Source of the DNA: an uncultured Clostridia bacterium
Lineage (GTDB): Bacteria; Bacillota; Clostridia; TANB77; CAG-508
DNA length: 57,004 bases
Reading direction: 5' to 3'
Assembly (NCBI GenBank): GCA_944386755.1
Contig: CALXCF010000010.1
Location: forward strand, 1 to 57,004
A program made the position numbers and the translations under genes. The notes below the pieces were generated by a model that saw nothing but the letters and a program-made list of their open reading frames with translations, was not told where the DNA came from and searched no databases. Shown one piece after another: positions 55,751 through 57,004 of this stretch (its first letter is position 1; the number at the start of each line of letters is the position of its first letter).

Positions 55751-55875
55751 ATTGAATGTATAAAATAAAATTTAGAAATACTAAAATATAATTTTATACG
55801 TTTAAAAATAGATGAGTAGCTAAATACATTTATAGTTTAAAGGAAAGTATTTATATAATAATTTATTAAAAAGGC

Positions 55876-55902
55876 TTGATTTTTTCAATAAAATGTTATA
55901 AA
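55876..55902 (+). promoter_or_regulatory. Probable internal promoter of tuf
   Basis: TTGATT (55876-55881) and TATAAA (55897-55902) with a 15-base spacer, about 110 bases before tuf. Confidence 0.45.
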
Positions 55903-55947
55903 ATGCTTTTACTAAAAGAACTTTAGTTATTAAATTTAAAATTATAT

Positions 55948-56032
55948 AAAGGAGTAAAAGAGAATGAGAAAAATCTTCTCTTTTGCCCAAATTAAAAAGG
56001 AGGATTTAAACAATGGCAAAAGCAAAATTTGA
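55948..56032 (+). other. Possible leader ORF and hairpin before tuf
   Basis: AAAGGAG (55948-55954) precedes an ATG at 55964 that opens 22 codons (beginning MRKIFSFAQIKKEDL, stop at 56030-56032), which overlap the tuf start in another frame. AAAAGAGA (55956-55963) and TCTCTTTT (55977-55984) could pair across that start. Either may affect tuf translation; neither is proven. Confidence 0.3.
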
Positions 56033-57004
56033 AAGAACAAAACCACATGTTAACATTGGTACAATCGGTCACGTAGACCATGGAAAAACAACAACAACAG
56101 CAGCTATTACAAAATATTTATCATTATTAGGTCAAGCTCAATATGAAGCATATGATCAAATTGACGGAGCACCAGAAGAAAAAGCAAGAGGAATCACAAT
56201 CAACACAGCTCACGTAGAATATGAAACAGAAAAGAGACACTACGCACACGTAGACTGTCCAGGACATGCTGACTATGTAAAGAACATGATTACAGGTGCA
56301 GCTCAAATGGATGGTGCTGTATTAGTAGTTTCAGCAGCTGATGGACCTATGCCACAAACAAGAGAACACATCTTATTAGCTAGACAAGTTGGTGTTAAAT
56401 ACATCGTTGTTTACTTAAATAAATGTGATATGGTAGACGATCCAGAATTATTAGAATTAGTTGAAATGGAAGTTAGAGACTTATTAACAGAATATGATTT
56501 CCCAGGAGATGAAATTCCAATTATAAAAGGATCTTCATTAAAAGTTCTAGAAAGTACATCTACAGATCCTAATGATCCTGTATATGCACCTATGAAAGAA
56601 TTATTAGATGCAATTGATAACTATATTCCAACACCAGAAAGACCAGTTGATCAACCATTCTTAATGCCAGTTGAAGACGTATTCACAATTACAGGACGTG
56701 GAACAGTTGCAACAGGTAGAGTAGAAAGAGGAACAGTTAAAGTTTCTGATGAAGTTGAAATCATTGGTTTATCAACAGAAAGAAAGAAAACAGTTATTAC
56801 AGGTGTAGAAATGTTCAGAAAATTATTAGACCAAGCTGAAGCTGGAGATAATATCGGAGCATTACTAAGAGGAATCGATAGAAAAGAAATTGAAAGAGGT
56901 CAAGTTCTTTGTAAACCAGGAACAATTCATCCACATACAAAATTCACTTCAGAAGTTTATGTATTAACTAAAGAAGAAGGTGGAAGACATACACCATTCT
57001 TCAA
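56013..57004 (+). CDS. tuf: Elongation factor Tu (cut by window end)
   Basis: The first 330 codons are present, with AAGGAGG nine bases before the ATG; the gene runs off the window. It begins [20 protein letters not shown]. The motifs are [14 protein letters not shown] (G1), [13 protein letters not shown] (G2), [15 protein letters not shown] (G3) and [10 protein letters not shown] (G4), then domain II with [14 protein letters not shown]. It delivers aminoacyl-tRNA to the ribosome. It is the last gene of the str cluster seen here. Confidence 0.97.
   Translation, partial: MAKAKFERTKPHVNIGTIGHVDHGKTTTTAAITKYLSLLGQAQYEAYDQIDGAPEEKARGITINTAHVEYETEKRHYAHVDCPGHADYVKNMITGAAQMDGAVLVVSAADGPMPQTREHILLARQVGVKYIVVYLNKCDMVDDPELLELVEMEVRDLLTEYDFPGDEIPIIKGSSLKVLESTSTDPNDPVYAPMKELLDAIDNYIPTPERPVDQPFLMPVEDVFTITGRGTVATGRVERGTVKVSDEVEIIGLSTERKKTVITGVEMFRKLLDQAEAGDNIGALLRGIDRKEIERGQVLCKPGTIHPHTKFTSEVYVLTKEEGGRHTPFF

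Overview
The window comes from a low-GC, spore-forming Bacillota, most likely an uncultured or gut-type member of class Clostridia. Base composition is strongly AT-rich, ribosome binding sites are strong AGGAGG-type sites, and TTG/GTG starts occur. The ribosomal str operon has a Gram-positive layout. Sporulation functions are present (SpoIIE, a Spo0E-like small protein, two exact Spo0A-box matches). The species cannot be named from sequence alone. No phage, insertion sequence, CRISPR array, tRNA or rRNA gene was recognised.

Layout. (1) 1-21.2 kb: four giant secreted, C-terminally membrane-anchored surface proteins (1610, 1341, 1802 and 2111 aa), built as two tandem A-B gene pairs that are clearly paralogous. 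The last protein has gained a dockerin module, spliced into a SpaA-like domain, and a ricin-type lectin module. (2) 21.4-26.8 kb: spoIIE, a translationally coupled WG-repeat membrane protein, and an unknown membrane protein. (3) 26.9-32.7 kb: acpS-tatD, the opposing lemA-htpX pair, a G5/3D-domain cell-wall protein, a Fic protein and exonuclease III. (4) 32.7-39.3 kb: an AI-2E-type permease, tilS, ftsH, a cell-surface cohesin-domain protein, a membrane J-domain protein and rpsU (S21, too short for ordinary ORF cut-offs). (5) 39.7-51.6 kb: a pair of M16 peptidase homologues (YmfF/YmfH type), a 54-aa Spo0E-like protein, an AAA-ATPase-like protein that has lost its nuclease core, a SWIM-SNF2 helicase, a small helical protein overlapping trmFO, and a coiled-coil protein. 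(6) 51.6-57.0 kb: the str operon rpsL-rpsG-fusA-tuf, with tuf cut by the window end.

How it fits together. The surface proteins look like an adhesin or matrix system. The dockerin in the fourth adhesin and the separate wall- or membrane-anchored cohesin protein 16 kb downstream suggest non-covalent assembly on the cell surface; this is inference. SpoIIE and the Spo0E-like protein each have an exact Spo0A box upstream, so both are plausibly in the Spo0A regulon.

The intergenic regions carry much unexplained structure. Four related long palindromes, with compensatory changes in their central stem, sit directly after rpsL, rpsG (two copies) and fusA. A family with GGTTGAAAAATAA-type inverted ends occurs three times. 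A 175-bp palindrome precedes the M16 pair. A GGGAC-containing hairpin family is scattered through the window, one copy overlapping the 5' end of the permease reading frame. These palindromes and the dockerin/cohesin pair are the parts most worth following up.
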